From Sipunculus nudus (lineage: Eukaryota > Annelida > Sipuncula > Golfingiida > Sipunculidae): a DNA stretch of 64,000 nucleotides. Under the pieces are notes generated by a model. That model was given only the letters and a program-made list of their open reading frames with translations, searched no databases and was not told where the DNA came from. Within the stretch, counting starts at the first letter, position 1. Every line of letters starts with the position of its first letter. The DNA lies in NCBI GenBank assembly GCA_026874595.1, contig CM049318.1, positions 11,575,241 to 11,639,240 of the forward strand. Reading direction: 5' to 3'. The position numbers and the translations under genes are program-made. Shown here piece after piece: positions 1 through 12,200 of the stretch.

Positions 1-1214
1 AAATCCCAATTTTGGGAGTCTTATAGGAAAAGCAATATCACAAGCAATCATGCAACGCAATTTTGTACTCAAAGCATTATAACCAATTCTTGTTAATAGG
101 AACTTCCAGGCCAAATGCTTTGACCTTTGCATGGTCACGACTGAACGTTGTTATGAAAGAATTTATTTTATTCGATCATTTCTAAGCATTTCTGTAATAC
201 ACCAGTTAAATCCGCAACTAAAAGGGATGGATTTAAAACTTGTTACAGCAACGATTAAAGTTATACATCCCGAAAGACATGACTAGAGTCACGGTGACTT
301 ATCTTCCTGATTGGCGACGAGGATGTTCTTCCGTGCACGGAACCTTGGGATCTGACTATTTCCGGTTCACCAGTAAACCCTTGGCGCAGTATCATGATTA
401 ATGGCACCAATTTCTCAAACTGGCATCGGGACCTCGGCTTTATCCACAATAAATCTGTCTGTCCGCCATATGTCAAACTGAATATCAGATATTTCACCAG
501 GATTTTCTGTTGGGACGACAACTTATCATTGTGTTTGTATCACGAAAGCTTTTATTCTACTCAGACAATTTATTGAGTACTCTATATCACTATACCGTTA
601 AAACCTTATTACATTGTAAATGTGTTTATGCATGTGATGAAAATACCCTATCATGTCCACATCATGTTATGAAAATTTTTATTAGTTATATTTCAAGGGA
701 AACAATAAAAGTACAGGGTAGGGATTAAAGGGCCTAATTTTCCACTAGGTAAAAAATTCCTACCATATACCTTATTTAAGAAAACAGAATTATTTGAAAA
801 TATGAGCAATCAGTCTACATTTTACAACATATCAAACCAACCTATGTCGTTGGTCACATGCAAACACAACCTCAGTTAACAGCTTCTGATCGGATGATGT
901 CGTGTAAACAGGCCAAGAAATATAGCCAGCTAAAACAAAGATGGCTCTATTCATGCATGGACACATCATTGTGAAGAGACTTAAAAGTTGTGAAACATAA
1001 AATTTGGGATTTATTGTAAATTCATGATTGCCACATTAGGTTGCCACTTCTAGGAAATTATTGTAAAATATAAACTTTGGAGAAAATAATCTAAAAAAAC
1101 CAGGTGGACACAGATTGGTGGAACGGACTAAAATATGTAGAATATATGTGATTTCTGGCTTTCTCTGAGTACATTTTCATGAACCGAAAGTAATTTCTTC
1201 TAAGAATGATTCTT

Positions 1215-1420
1215 ACAATGCTACCGTGACGGATGTACGACCTTGTTTGTTTGTTTTTTCAAGCTGTTAGTAAACATTGTACATGCGCTTAAAGCCGCCC
1301 ATGCTGACTAACAGAAAACCGATGTAATTAAAGGTGGTTGGCTGCATATTCGAAGAAACTAACACACCAACTGGACATCTGTTTCCTTACCTGCCAATGT
1401 GAATCCTTCAGTATGCGTGT
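1215..1420. repeat. Dispersed repeat F, copy 1
   Basis: This stretch shares a diverged block with 12285-12490 and 24125-24365. Common landmarks are 'gtgacggatg', 'caagctgtta', 'acatgcgc' and, in the other two copies, 'aaaacg(t/c)cattt' followed by a purine/C-rich end. It is an old interspersed element of unknown class. Copy boundaries are approximate. Confidence 0.4.
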
Positions 1421-2361
1421 ATCCTGGTCATCTTTACATGTAGACCAAGTCACCCCACTTAAACTTGTATCCGATTTTAGACCCCGGAACTGTTAATGCA
1501 TGTTTCGAAATAACTTCGTTCGTTCGATAAATCAAATGGTCGTGTGCAGGTATCTTGTAAGACGCGACCTGTACATCACAAATCGGCACGTTCCTATTTG
1601 TTCCTAATGAACGGATTTCCAGGACCTGATGATACCAATAGCAAATGTAAATATAAGACCAGCTCGACTTAAAGTAAATCCCACCGTGGAAGATAAACTT
1701 GATGTCTCTGTGCGAGGCTGCAGCTTAGGACGGCCCTCAGCCCTCAGGAAATTTCATCTTCTGTGACAAAAATCGATACCATGGCATCTGGCCACACACG
1801 TTCGACAACTTCAAACTGACGTTGCTATGTATACAAGGAATAAAATTGTTCTGCATCAATCAATCTCAGTGTGGACAACCAGTTTGTTCCGATTTCATCT
1901 GACTGATACAACAGGACCGGATGTGGCCCATTTTTTTGCAAAACATTATTATTATTATCGTTACACATGATACCTTCATATTTTGATCATATTACTAATA
2001 CCTAATCAAGTCTTTTACGCGCGACACTACTTTGCATGCACCTGTATGTTCTTATAATAAGTTATAGTCTGAAGAAAGAAGGCTTAGCCTGTATTCCGAA
2101 ACTTATTCGATCGGCCAGATTATGTGGAGAACTATCCAGGACGGGGGAACTATATGCGGAGTCGTATACATAACCGCCCAGACTGGGTGGAGAGAAGAAT
2201 CAAGACTGTATTTAGAAATCCAAAGGCTTCCATAGCACGAAGCTGGAACACGCCCGGGCCCTTCTGTTGAAACGTTTTCGTCAATGTTTCTATGGCTACT
2301 AGGCTATGATCATCCCAGTTACACAAAGTGGGAAGAAACTCAAACAGAAAGCTTTAAAATT

Positions 2362-2363
<2 letters not shown>

Positions 2364-2429
<66 letters not shown>
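2364..2429. repeat. (TA)n microsatellite, about 33 units
   Basis: An uninterrupted alternating TA tract of about 66 bp, read directly. It will be length-polymorphic and hard to assemble. Confidence 0.97.
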
Positions 2430-2430
<1 letters not shown>

Positions 2431-3468
2431 CTGCCAGTTTTCATACTATTACACATGACCTATACTAAAATGAGCAACTATGGCACAAAGGTATCCACAC
2501 ACTGAAAACATAAACTCATCAACCTGATGAATTAAAAAATCTACCCAGACTGATGATGCTCTAAGTGAGTAGTTTTATAGGGAGATCTTCGCAACCTGAA
2601 TAGTGTCGTACTTGAAAAGTCATCAATATGAGCAGTTTACAATAAATAAGTTACGAGGAGATTAGAGTAGTTTAACAGGATTCTTACTCAGACTGAGCAC
2701 TTTCAGTGAGCCTTAATCTGCTCATATGGAGCAGTTTAATTATAGTATAATAGTTGGTAATGTGTATTGGACAATTGTTTTACCTTAGGCAAGGATATAT
2801 TTTACTCAGGCCTGTTTATCTGTTGGCTTTCCGGTTTTTTTATATGCAAAACTGTGCAAAGGTAACTACTAAACCAATATTACAAGAAAAGGATTAAATC
2901 CCAGTTAGATTTTATAATACTCTGAGGGGATCGCTCTATGTAAAATGAATAGTATCATAAAAATAACAGCAATGATAAGATCTAAGGGAACTTTTATTTT
3001 AAATAAGATGTCAAACTATACTACAACTGTGGAGATCAGAACATGCAAATTATAGCAGTTAGAATTAGAATCTCTCATTGAGAAAGTTGACACACATGGA
3101 TCTGTTGCCACCGCTACTGTTCAGCACAAGCTTTGCATATCGTTGATGAATTTGCAGTATATCATAGGTCAACATAAACCGACGCAGAATAGCTGAATCT
3201 GTAAAGAAACACAATTTTATTAATAAGACAACATTGTCGACATATTGGCACTCTTTACAAGTATATAGGGACATAGTACACACACACATACACACACATA
3301 TATATATATACTGAACTCACTCCAACACATACACACACAGACTTACTGTTTACATCAACTAGCAGAGGTTAAGAAAGTGACCTTGATATCGGAGGCTGCA
3401 GTTGATACTGTTATAAATGCTGTGTACAAATAATATATCTCAGTAAATGCAAGCGTCTACTAATTTGT

Positions 3469-3488
3469 ACTCATGTGTACACATGAGT
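3469..3488. repeat. Perfect 20-bp palindrome
   Basis: The arms ACTCATGTGT and ACACATGAGT are exact reverse complements with no spacer. No neighbouring repeat explains it. It may be chance or a dimeric protein site. Confidence 0.7.
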
Positions 3489-5535
3489 GCACATTACACA
3501 CTTGTGATGCACATTAATGGTTAAACGTGAACAGACTTACTTCATTTAATGATACACGTCTCTTCAGAAACACAGCCATCAGACGTCTAGAGACCCCTTA
3601 GGCAGATTTGGATATTGGCGCAAACGAACAACAACACACTGGGAACAGTGGCACTCCCAATATAGGCCATGATGAGTTAATGAGTATGGTTCCTGCTTAA
3701 CTCTTCATTCTGGTTAGTTTAAGCCTCTCTGATGAGAAGTTTATGTGCAAAGAAAGAGTGAGTTGGTAAAACTGCTCAGGTTGATGACTGTGTTTTGAAT
3801 GCAAATTTGGTTTAAAATGACCTGGTTAATCGATTCTTCATTGGCCCATTCCCGAGATGCCATGACTTCCGTTCATCATTACATGATTCATATTGTGAAC
3901 AAACAACGAATGGGAATGAACGCAACCCTCCTGGCGGTGGCCATTAGAGGTCAGAAGACGGCCACATGACGGACTTATATTGGTTTAACATTCTTATACG
4001 CGACTGAATTTAATTTTGAATAGATCTGAAAAAAAAACCTATGAAATTAAACAACTTTAAAAGAAAAATTCCAAAACATATAATTGGAAACACATAGAAG
4101 CAATCGGATTGCAATTCATGGCATTATGATGACGGCTACAACCTTGTAGATAAACACACCGTTTCTTTGAAAAGCTCGCTTTAATAAATATTATTAGAAG
4201 ACAAATATTAGAATCAATTAAACCAGATCGACTGTTTTGCCAAATGGTACGAAAAGTGTCATTGTTTATCTCATCTGAATGGTAGTGTATCCACTCCAAA
4301 GTTTTGAGTGAACCTGAATCTGGTTTGCTCGTTTTCCTTTCTGCCTTCATCAGAATGCATGATGTAGTTTCATGTTATAATAAGAATATACTCGTCGTTT
4401 GACTAAGTTAATTAATCAATCAATACGGTTTCAGTCATATCCAAAATCGTGTGGCAGTGTCCATGCACTTCATAAATACCGTAATGGACACATCCTTCCG
4501 CGTACTTTCGATCCACTAGAACTGAAGGGTATCCTTCATTCCCAGCACGTGTGCAGGTGTCACCCTCTTAAATATGAAGTTTGATATTTTATGTAACCTG
4601 TAATTATATCTGTGTCTTTAGAAAATTAGATAGATCGGATAAAAATCGTATATCGAGAAGATAACTTTACGGGCAGGTGAAAATATTGTTCAGTTCTCGA
4701 TGCTTAGACCATCCATGGTCACGGTGATCTAATAAACATGCATACATATGTAACGGGTCGATCGAACTTGTCCAGTCCAGGTTGTTTCCTAAGGCCCCAA
4801 TTGGAGTTTTTCCTCTTTTCGAGTAATTTTTCCATACCAAAGTTTCCCCTTCAGATTTTGCTATGTGTAATTTTACATGACAATGGAGCACGTATGAGCA
4901 GAATAACTCGTTGTAGAGACGGCATTCCGCTGTTACCTGAAGCCGTGGCAGCACGCCACTACAGCTTTGTCAATATTTTTGTAGGAAAACTTTCAGCCAC
5001 CTTTAAAACTGTTTCTCTTGTGAGACTATAATGAGTAATAATGCTTTAATGTAACTCTTGACTCCGTCTTAATAAGTAACTCTATGACTGTGTATATGTC
5101 ACCACACTGGTCTGGACTACCAATGGTAGTACATGCATTGCATTATTTTCAAATATAATTTGTCAAATGTAACTCTATCTATGTCTCCGTTTCTTCTTTG
5201 TATATTTTTAATTAGTTGTTGTAAAACAGAGATTCAGCTCTTACTGGTGACCTTGGCAAAAGCCATTATAGCTCTTTGTCATTATCTTTGTAGATTAAAA
5301 CATGAACAAACCGCTTAGTGTCGCCTTGTCTCTGTGAGTACGACACCACACTTGCCTCTCAAGGATTAATCATATTTACAGGATACAAATATAAATATGA
5401 ATTTTCAGCAATGATCCTTGCAGTTACCCACTCTCTATGAAAAATTCTTTTATAATCTGTCATAACATTTATCAAATTTATTTTCCTTAAATATGGACAT
5501 ATGGCGTATGATTAATTTATCCCTAACATACGATA

Positions 5536-5840
5536 TGACGTAAACCTGCATTGAAGGTTCTAAAAAGAACCGTATACATGAGGTTCCACCAAGAACCTTC
5601 AAGATTCCCCACCCAGTCCATCGATAAGATAAGTCCATCGAGAGTTCCTCTTAGAACCTCTGAAGAGGTTCTAAATGGAACCTTACATATGCAAAAAAAG
5701 AACCATAGCGAGATTCCAGAGAGAACCCTGTCTTTAAGGTTCAAACTTGAACCTTCAAAGGTTCCCGACTCTGTCCACTCCGAGGAGCCCATTTGGGGTT
5801 TTTGGTGGAACCCTTTTCTCTTAGAGTGCAGATGCGACCT
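5536..5840. mobile_element. Fold-back element rich in GGTTC/GAACC
   Basis: About 300 bp are packed with small inverted repeats of the form AAGGTTC-n-GAACCTT, such as 'aaggttctaaaaagaacc' and 'aaggttcaaacttgaacctt'. The left end contains 'gaggttccaccaagaacc' and the right end its imperfect reverse complement, 'ggtttttggtggaaccc'. This architecture matches short non-autonomous inverted-repeat DNA elements (MITE or foldback type) known in fish and marine invertebrates. Open frames cross it on both strands only because the palindromic units lack stops. Target duplications were not identified. Confidence 0.55.
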
Positions 5841-6184
5841 GAGGCCGCACAGCCGCACATACAAAGCGGGGTAGGCGAAATAAGACACGGTTTACATCTG
5901 ATTCGCAGGACGTTTTCTACTAGAATATATTAATAACTAAATAATAATCTGCACTGCTGAATATTAGACAGAAACGTTTGCACATGCACGGTCCGCTGTA
6001 TCCTTGGACTTCGTAGTGCTGGTAATCGGGGTTTGTGCATGACACACGGTGGGTGTAATTTTTCTGCATGTGTTTGAATATCGTATGAACAGCTATGAAT
6101 ATGGTATGACCTGCAGAGAACCAAAAGGAGATGATGTTATCAATTGTCCTGTGAAGCGCCCTATAGGACTGGAGCACAGACAAA

Positions 6185-6289
6185 ATGGGTGAGACTAAAC
6201 AACAAATGGAGTATGTGTTTTTGAGCAGAAACTGTGGCCTTAAAGTATCCAACCTCTGCCTGGGCACAGTCACATTTGGTGAATGGGAG
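6185..6289 (+). CDS. Aldo-keto reductase exon 1 (residues 1-35)
   Basis: Starts at ATG (MGETKQQM...) and encodes the first strand of the family, [10 protein letters not shown] at its end, which corresponds to the LG(T/L)xTFG motif of aldo-keto reductases. It ends in phase 0 at a strong donor, GAG|gtgagc. No in-frame upstream Met with better context is apparent. Confidence 0.88.
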
Positions 6290-9200
6290 GTGAGCACACG
6301 TTAAGATAAGATTCTTTTTACGCGGTAGCGACCGCGGTACGGTCGCGGTTGCGGATAGAGTCGAAAATATGAAATTATGAAGGACTGATTCCTTTTATTC
6401 GGTTGCGGTCACGGTACTTATCCGACATGTCATCCGACAAAGTTTTTGTCGTATCATCTAGCGACTGATCCTACAAAAAAACTTTAAACAGATGGGGTCG
6501 GAGGAGGAAACCCACTGAATTGTATACGTCACATAGGGGTTTCTCCAGGAATATAACTTGATTATCAGTATATGCCATGAGGAAAACGTTTTACCCTTGA
6601 AAGCATCGATTTAAATTATTGTGAATATGGGAAACATTTGTCTTTCATTCACTGTTGAGTGGCTGGTTTCCTATCTTTTACTACAATTTTCAAAATGCAG
6701 GGATATATATATCATCTTTGGACGAGACAAGTGAATATAAGCTGTGGTTTGTGAGTGTTCTGCTTACAAAATAGGCTAATTTGATTATTGGATTATTTTT
6801 ATACCTTGAGCCCTGTATGCTAATAAGACTCCATGTACCAATGTTAATAAAGACACCAGAATAATGTGGCCCGTTGCTCCTAATATTTTAATATTCATGA
6901 ATATTCATGACGATCTGTTCGCGTGACCTCTCGTGTGTTTATGTCAGATTCCATACCTTGTGGTAAATATTAAAATAAGAGCTAAGTGGAGGCGGCTATT
7001 TAAGTACGATGATTGAAAAGTTGTTTTAAACTTTATTTAGAGGGAACCGCATTTAGTTAGTGGCAAGGTTGATTAGACAGGTTATCGGGGAATGAGCCCA
7101 GGGCTGCTTGTATTATCCCTCAAACGGTGAATACATTGTTTTAAGTGCTTGTTGTCGCAAAAGATTTTTATAAGGTTTTCCTATTATTTTCTTTAGATTT
7201 TTTTTGAGAATAATAGTGTCTTGTCCTGCTAAACGGGGAACATTTTCCACTATATCGGCATTATTGCTTGGCTAGCATGCGCTGGTTGGCTTTTAGGGTC
7301 ATAAGCATAACTCAGGGAAATGGTTCCGTGTTTAAATTCTTTCATTTTGGTATATTTATAGATACAAGTTATTAATATGGCAAGGCATTTTCGGTTTACA
7401 TTACAATAACGTATATCCCGATTTTTTGCAATTATTTCCTTTAAAAAAAACATTCTCAGAGGTCAAAATATTACAAAATTGTGATGTCAACTTTTCTAAA
7501 AGTTTGTTTGCAGTTTTTTTTAAAATACAATCGATACGAATCCTGCAAAAGTGAGAGGTTTTATACACCAAAGAGGTACCACCCTATATTCTCTCGATTG
7601 CGATTTTTGCTTTTTTTTTTTTTTTTTTAATATATTTCCATAAGAAACTATGTCAATTTGTCGCAGCGGGAAGTCATAGAAAACCTTATCCACAATTCCG
7701 GTATTTGAACAACAATGCTTGTTGTCAACAATGAGCAGCTTCGTAGTAAATGCTAATTCGACCAATTTCCTATAAAAATTGGTACGTCAGGGTTTATAAG
7801 AGCTGGTTGTGATATCCTTTTATATTTCTTCACTCTAGTTCTTTGAGGGACAGAGCAATGAGGAGAAAGCACACCAGATCCTTGACAGATTCGTTGAACA
7901 TGGAGGTAACTTCATTGACACTGCAAACACATACTCTCATGGAAAATCTGAAGAATATATTGGAACTTGGCTTCAGAAACGGTAGATTTCAATGTTTTAC
8001 TGATGAATGGTTTCAGCTTATCCATGTAATGTATTTAAGTTTGTTTTAACCTAATAGTTTCATCGGTGGTAACAGATCAATTCAAAACATTATCAAGTCC
8101 TGTCTTACTTGTTTTACGAAAGAAAAAAATACAAAAAAATGAGACGGTGTGAAATACCTCCTTCCTTATCTGCCGGATTATTTCTTATGAGAAAAAAGAG
8201 GGCGTCACTCTGACTTTACGCGATGACAGTCGTCGAGACTACGCCACCTCGGGGTGCTTCGTGATTGTTTTTATTAAATTCATACATGTGCTTCCGTTCT
8301 TTTCATGCAGAAAAACGGGCTTCATCGTGTAAAATCATAGTGTGAATTTCTCGAGTACTATCAAAGAAACGTCATGATGTAAAAAGCTCCTTTCTGTTCC
8401 GATATTTAAGTTGAAATGGAAATAGTTTGTTTAATTTCTGAATACGTTAAACGTACCTCATTCCCCAAAACTGAAAGAATGATAATTTGTAGGGTAGAGG
8501 AAAACGTGCTTCCGTTGATTTCCGATATTTAAGTTTATATGGAAATAGTTTGTTTAATTTCTGAATACGGTAAACGTACCTCATTCTTATGCAGAAAAAC
8601 GGGGTTCATCCAGTTAAATCATAGTGTGAATTTCTCCAGCACTATCAAAGAAACGTCATGATGTAAAAAGCTCTTTTCTGTTCCGATATTTAAGTTGATA
8701 TGGAAATAGTTTGTTTTATTTCTGAATACGTTAAATGTACCTCATTCCCCAAAACTAGAAGAATGATGATTTGTTGGGTAGAAGAACACGTGCTTCCGTT
8801 GATTTCAGATATTTAAGTTTACATGGAAATAGTTTGTTTAATTTCTGATTTCGTTAAACGTACCTCATTCCCCAAAACTAAAAGAATGATAATTTGTTGG
8901 GTAGAGGAACACGTGCTTCCGTGGAAATTTCGATATTTAAGTTGATATAGAAACAGTTTGTTTGATTTCTGAATACGTTAAACGTACCTCATTCCCAAAA
9001 ACTAGAAGAATGATAATTTGTTCGGTAGAGGAACACGTGCTTTCGTTGCTTTAAACCAAAGAGTAGGGTTCATCGTGTAGCTGTAATCAGTACTATCCAC
9101 GTAACGTTATACGGAATAACACCCCTTTTGTGTAGAGTTTTAAGCAAAATTAGCATGGAAATAGCATGTTTTAATTCTTCATACGGTAAACGTACTTCTC

Positions 9201-12200
9201 TGTCTGAAACTACAAGAATTTGATTTTTAGGGAGAAGAATATAAAATAGTTCTGTCACAGGTGACGCATATATCAGCATGACTTTAAATTTGTCACTGAC
9301 CAATGTATATATGTAATCTGTCGACCTTCTGGTGTCCTCAAGGGAATATTGGTCACTCTAAGACCTTTTGACATAAAGGCAAGGATCCATATTCTAGAAT
9401 AATTTGGTGTTTGTGCGGAGAGAGTTCTGATCTTATCGAATTTCGGAATATCTGCTCTCTGTGTGCTGATCAGTATTATTGTGTTTCATCTAGGCAAAAC
9501 AGAGACAAAATGGTGATCGCCACCAAATGCGGTGGTCGGATGGACCCAGACAACCCAAACGGAGAAGGACTGAGCAGGAAACACATCCTACAGGAAGTCG
9601 AGGCCAGTCTGAGACGACTACAGACAAATTACATTGATCTGTACCAGGTAATGTAATGATACATGTATAACAAATAAACACAGGAAGCACATTCTGCAGG
9701 AAGTCGAGGCAAGTCTGAAACGACTACAGACAGATTACATTGATCTGTACCAGGTAATGTAATGGTACATGTATAACAAATAAACACAGGAAGCACATTC
9801 TGCAGGAAGTCGAGGCCAGTCTGAGACGACTACAGACAGATTACATTGATCTGTATCAGGTAACGTGATGGTACATGTATAAAAAAAATAAACACAGGAA
9901 GCACATTCTGCAGGAAGTCGAGGCCAGTCTGAGACGACTACAGACAAATTACATTGATCTGTACCAGGTAATGTAATGATACATGTATAACAAATAAACA
10001 CAGGAAGCACATTCTGCAGGAAGTCGAGGCAAGTCTGAAACGACTACAGACAGATTACATTGATCTGTACCAGGTAATGTAATGGTACATGTATAACAAA
10101 TAAACACAGGAAGCACATTCTGCAGGAAGTCGAGGCCAGTCTGAGACGACTACAGACAGATTACATTGATCTGTATCAGGTAACGTGATGGTACATGTAT
10201 AAATAATAAACACAGGAAGCACATTCTGCAGAAAGTTCAGGCAAGTCTGAGACGACTACAGACAGATTACATTGATCTGTACCAGGTAATGTAATGGTAC
10301 ATGTATAACAAATAAACACAGAAAGCACATTCTGCAGAAAGTCGAGGCCAGTCTGAGATGACTACAGACAGATTACATTGATCTGTACCAGGTAATGTAA
10401 CGGTACATGTATAACAAATAAACACAGAAAGCACATTCTGCAGGAATTTAAGGCCAGTCTGAGACGACTACAGACAGATTACATTGATCTGTACCAGGTA
10501 ATGTAATGGTACATGTATAACAAATAAACACAGAAAGCACATTCTGCAGGAAGTCGCGGCCAGTCTGAGACGACTACAGACAGATTACATTGATCTGTAT
10601 CAGGTAACGTGATGGTACATGTATAAACAATAAACACAGGAAGCACATTCTGCAGGAAGTTCAGGCCAGTCTGAGACGACTACAGACAGATTACATTGAT
10701 CTGTACCAGGTAATGTAATGATACATGTATAACAAATAAACACAGGAAGCACATTCTGCAGGAAGTCGAGGGCAGTCTGAGACGACCAAACGGAGAAGGA
10801 CTGAGCAGGAAACACATCCTACAGGAAGTCGAGGCCAGTCTGAGACGACTACAGACAGATTACATTGATCTGTACCAGGTAATGTAATGGTACATGTATA
10901 ACAAATAAACACAGGAAGCACATTCTGCAGGAAGTCGAGGCCAGTCTGAGACGACTACAGACAGATTACATTGATCTGTACCAGGTAATGTAATGGTACA
11001 TGTATAACAAATAAACACAGGAAGCACATTCTGTAGGAAGTCGAGGCCAGTCTGAGACGACTACAGACAGATTTCATTGATCTGTACCAGGTAATGTAAT
11101 GGTACATGTATAACAAATAAACACAGGAAGCACATTCTGCAGGAAGTTCAGGCCAGTCTGAGACGACTACAGACAGATTACATTGATCTGTACCAGGTAA
11201 TGTAATGGTACATGTATAACAAATAAACACAGGAAGCACTTTCTGCAGGAAGTTCAGGCCAGTCTGAGACGACTACAGACAGATTACATTGATCTGTACC
11301 AGGTAATGTAATGATACATGTATAACAAATAAACACAGGAAGCACATTCTGCAGGAAGTCGAGGGCAGTCTGAGACGACCAAACGGAGAAGGACTGAGCA
11401 GGAAACACATCCTACAGGAAGTCGAGGCCAGTCTGAGACGACTACAGACAGATAACATTGATCTGTACCAGGTAATGTAATGGTACATGTATAACAAATA
11501 AACACAGGAAGCACATTCTGCAGGAAGTCGAGGCCAGTCTGAGACGACTACAGACAGATTACATTGATCTGTACCAGGTAATGTAATGGTACATGTATAA
11601 CAAATAAACACAGGAAGCACATTCTGCAGGAAGTTCAGGCCAGTCTGAGACGACTACAGACAGATTACATTGATCTGTACCAGGTAGTGTAATGGTACAT
11701 GTAAAACAAATAAACACAGGAAGCACATTCTGCAAGAAGTTCAGGCCAGTCTTAGACGACTTCAGACAGATTACATTGATCTGTACCAGGTAATGTAATG
11801 GTACATGTATAATAAATAAACACAGGAAGCACATTCTGCAGGAAGTTCAGGCCAATCTGAGACGACTACAGACAGATTACATTGATCTGTACCAGGTAAT
11901 GTAATGGTACATGTATAACAAATAAACACAGGAAGCACATTCTGCAGGAAGTCGAGGCCAGTCTGAGACGACTACAGACAGATTACATTGATCTGTATCA
12001 GGTAACGTGATGGTACATGTATAAACAATAAACACAGGAAGCACATTCTGCAGGAAGTTCAGGCCAGTCTGAGACGACCATAGACAGATTACATTGATCT
12101 GTACCAGGTAGTGTAATGGTTCATGTATAACAAATAAACACAGGAAGCACATTCTGCAGGAAGTCGAGGCCAGTCTGAGACGACTACAATTATATGTTGA

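Larger units (their letters stand above)
1..5525. other. Intergenic, no gene recognised
   Basis: I see no convincing coding exon here. Short open frames on both strands have no recognisable motif and no splice-consistent neighbours. The stretch holds a long (TA)n run near 2.4 kb, a dispersed repeat near 1.2-1.4 kb, and two weakly similar blocks near 4.9-5.0 kb and 5.2-5.35 kb that look like an old duplication about 300 bp apart. Promoter elements of the reductase gene that starts at 6185 may lie near the right end, but I cannot identify a TATA box or initiator. Confidence 0.5.

Noticed and set aside
9490-12152. Series of 66-115 codon minus-strand frames with similar proteins ([15 protein letters not shown]-like)
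   Set aside because: These are antisense translations of the 106-bp units. The period lacks stops in some frames, so frames recur. No independent gene is implied.
9579-12189. CRISPR-like array of regularly spaced repeats
   Set aside because: The repeats are head-to-tail copies of exon 3 with its intron start. The 'spacers' are identical rather than unique, and the genome is eukaryotic.
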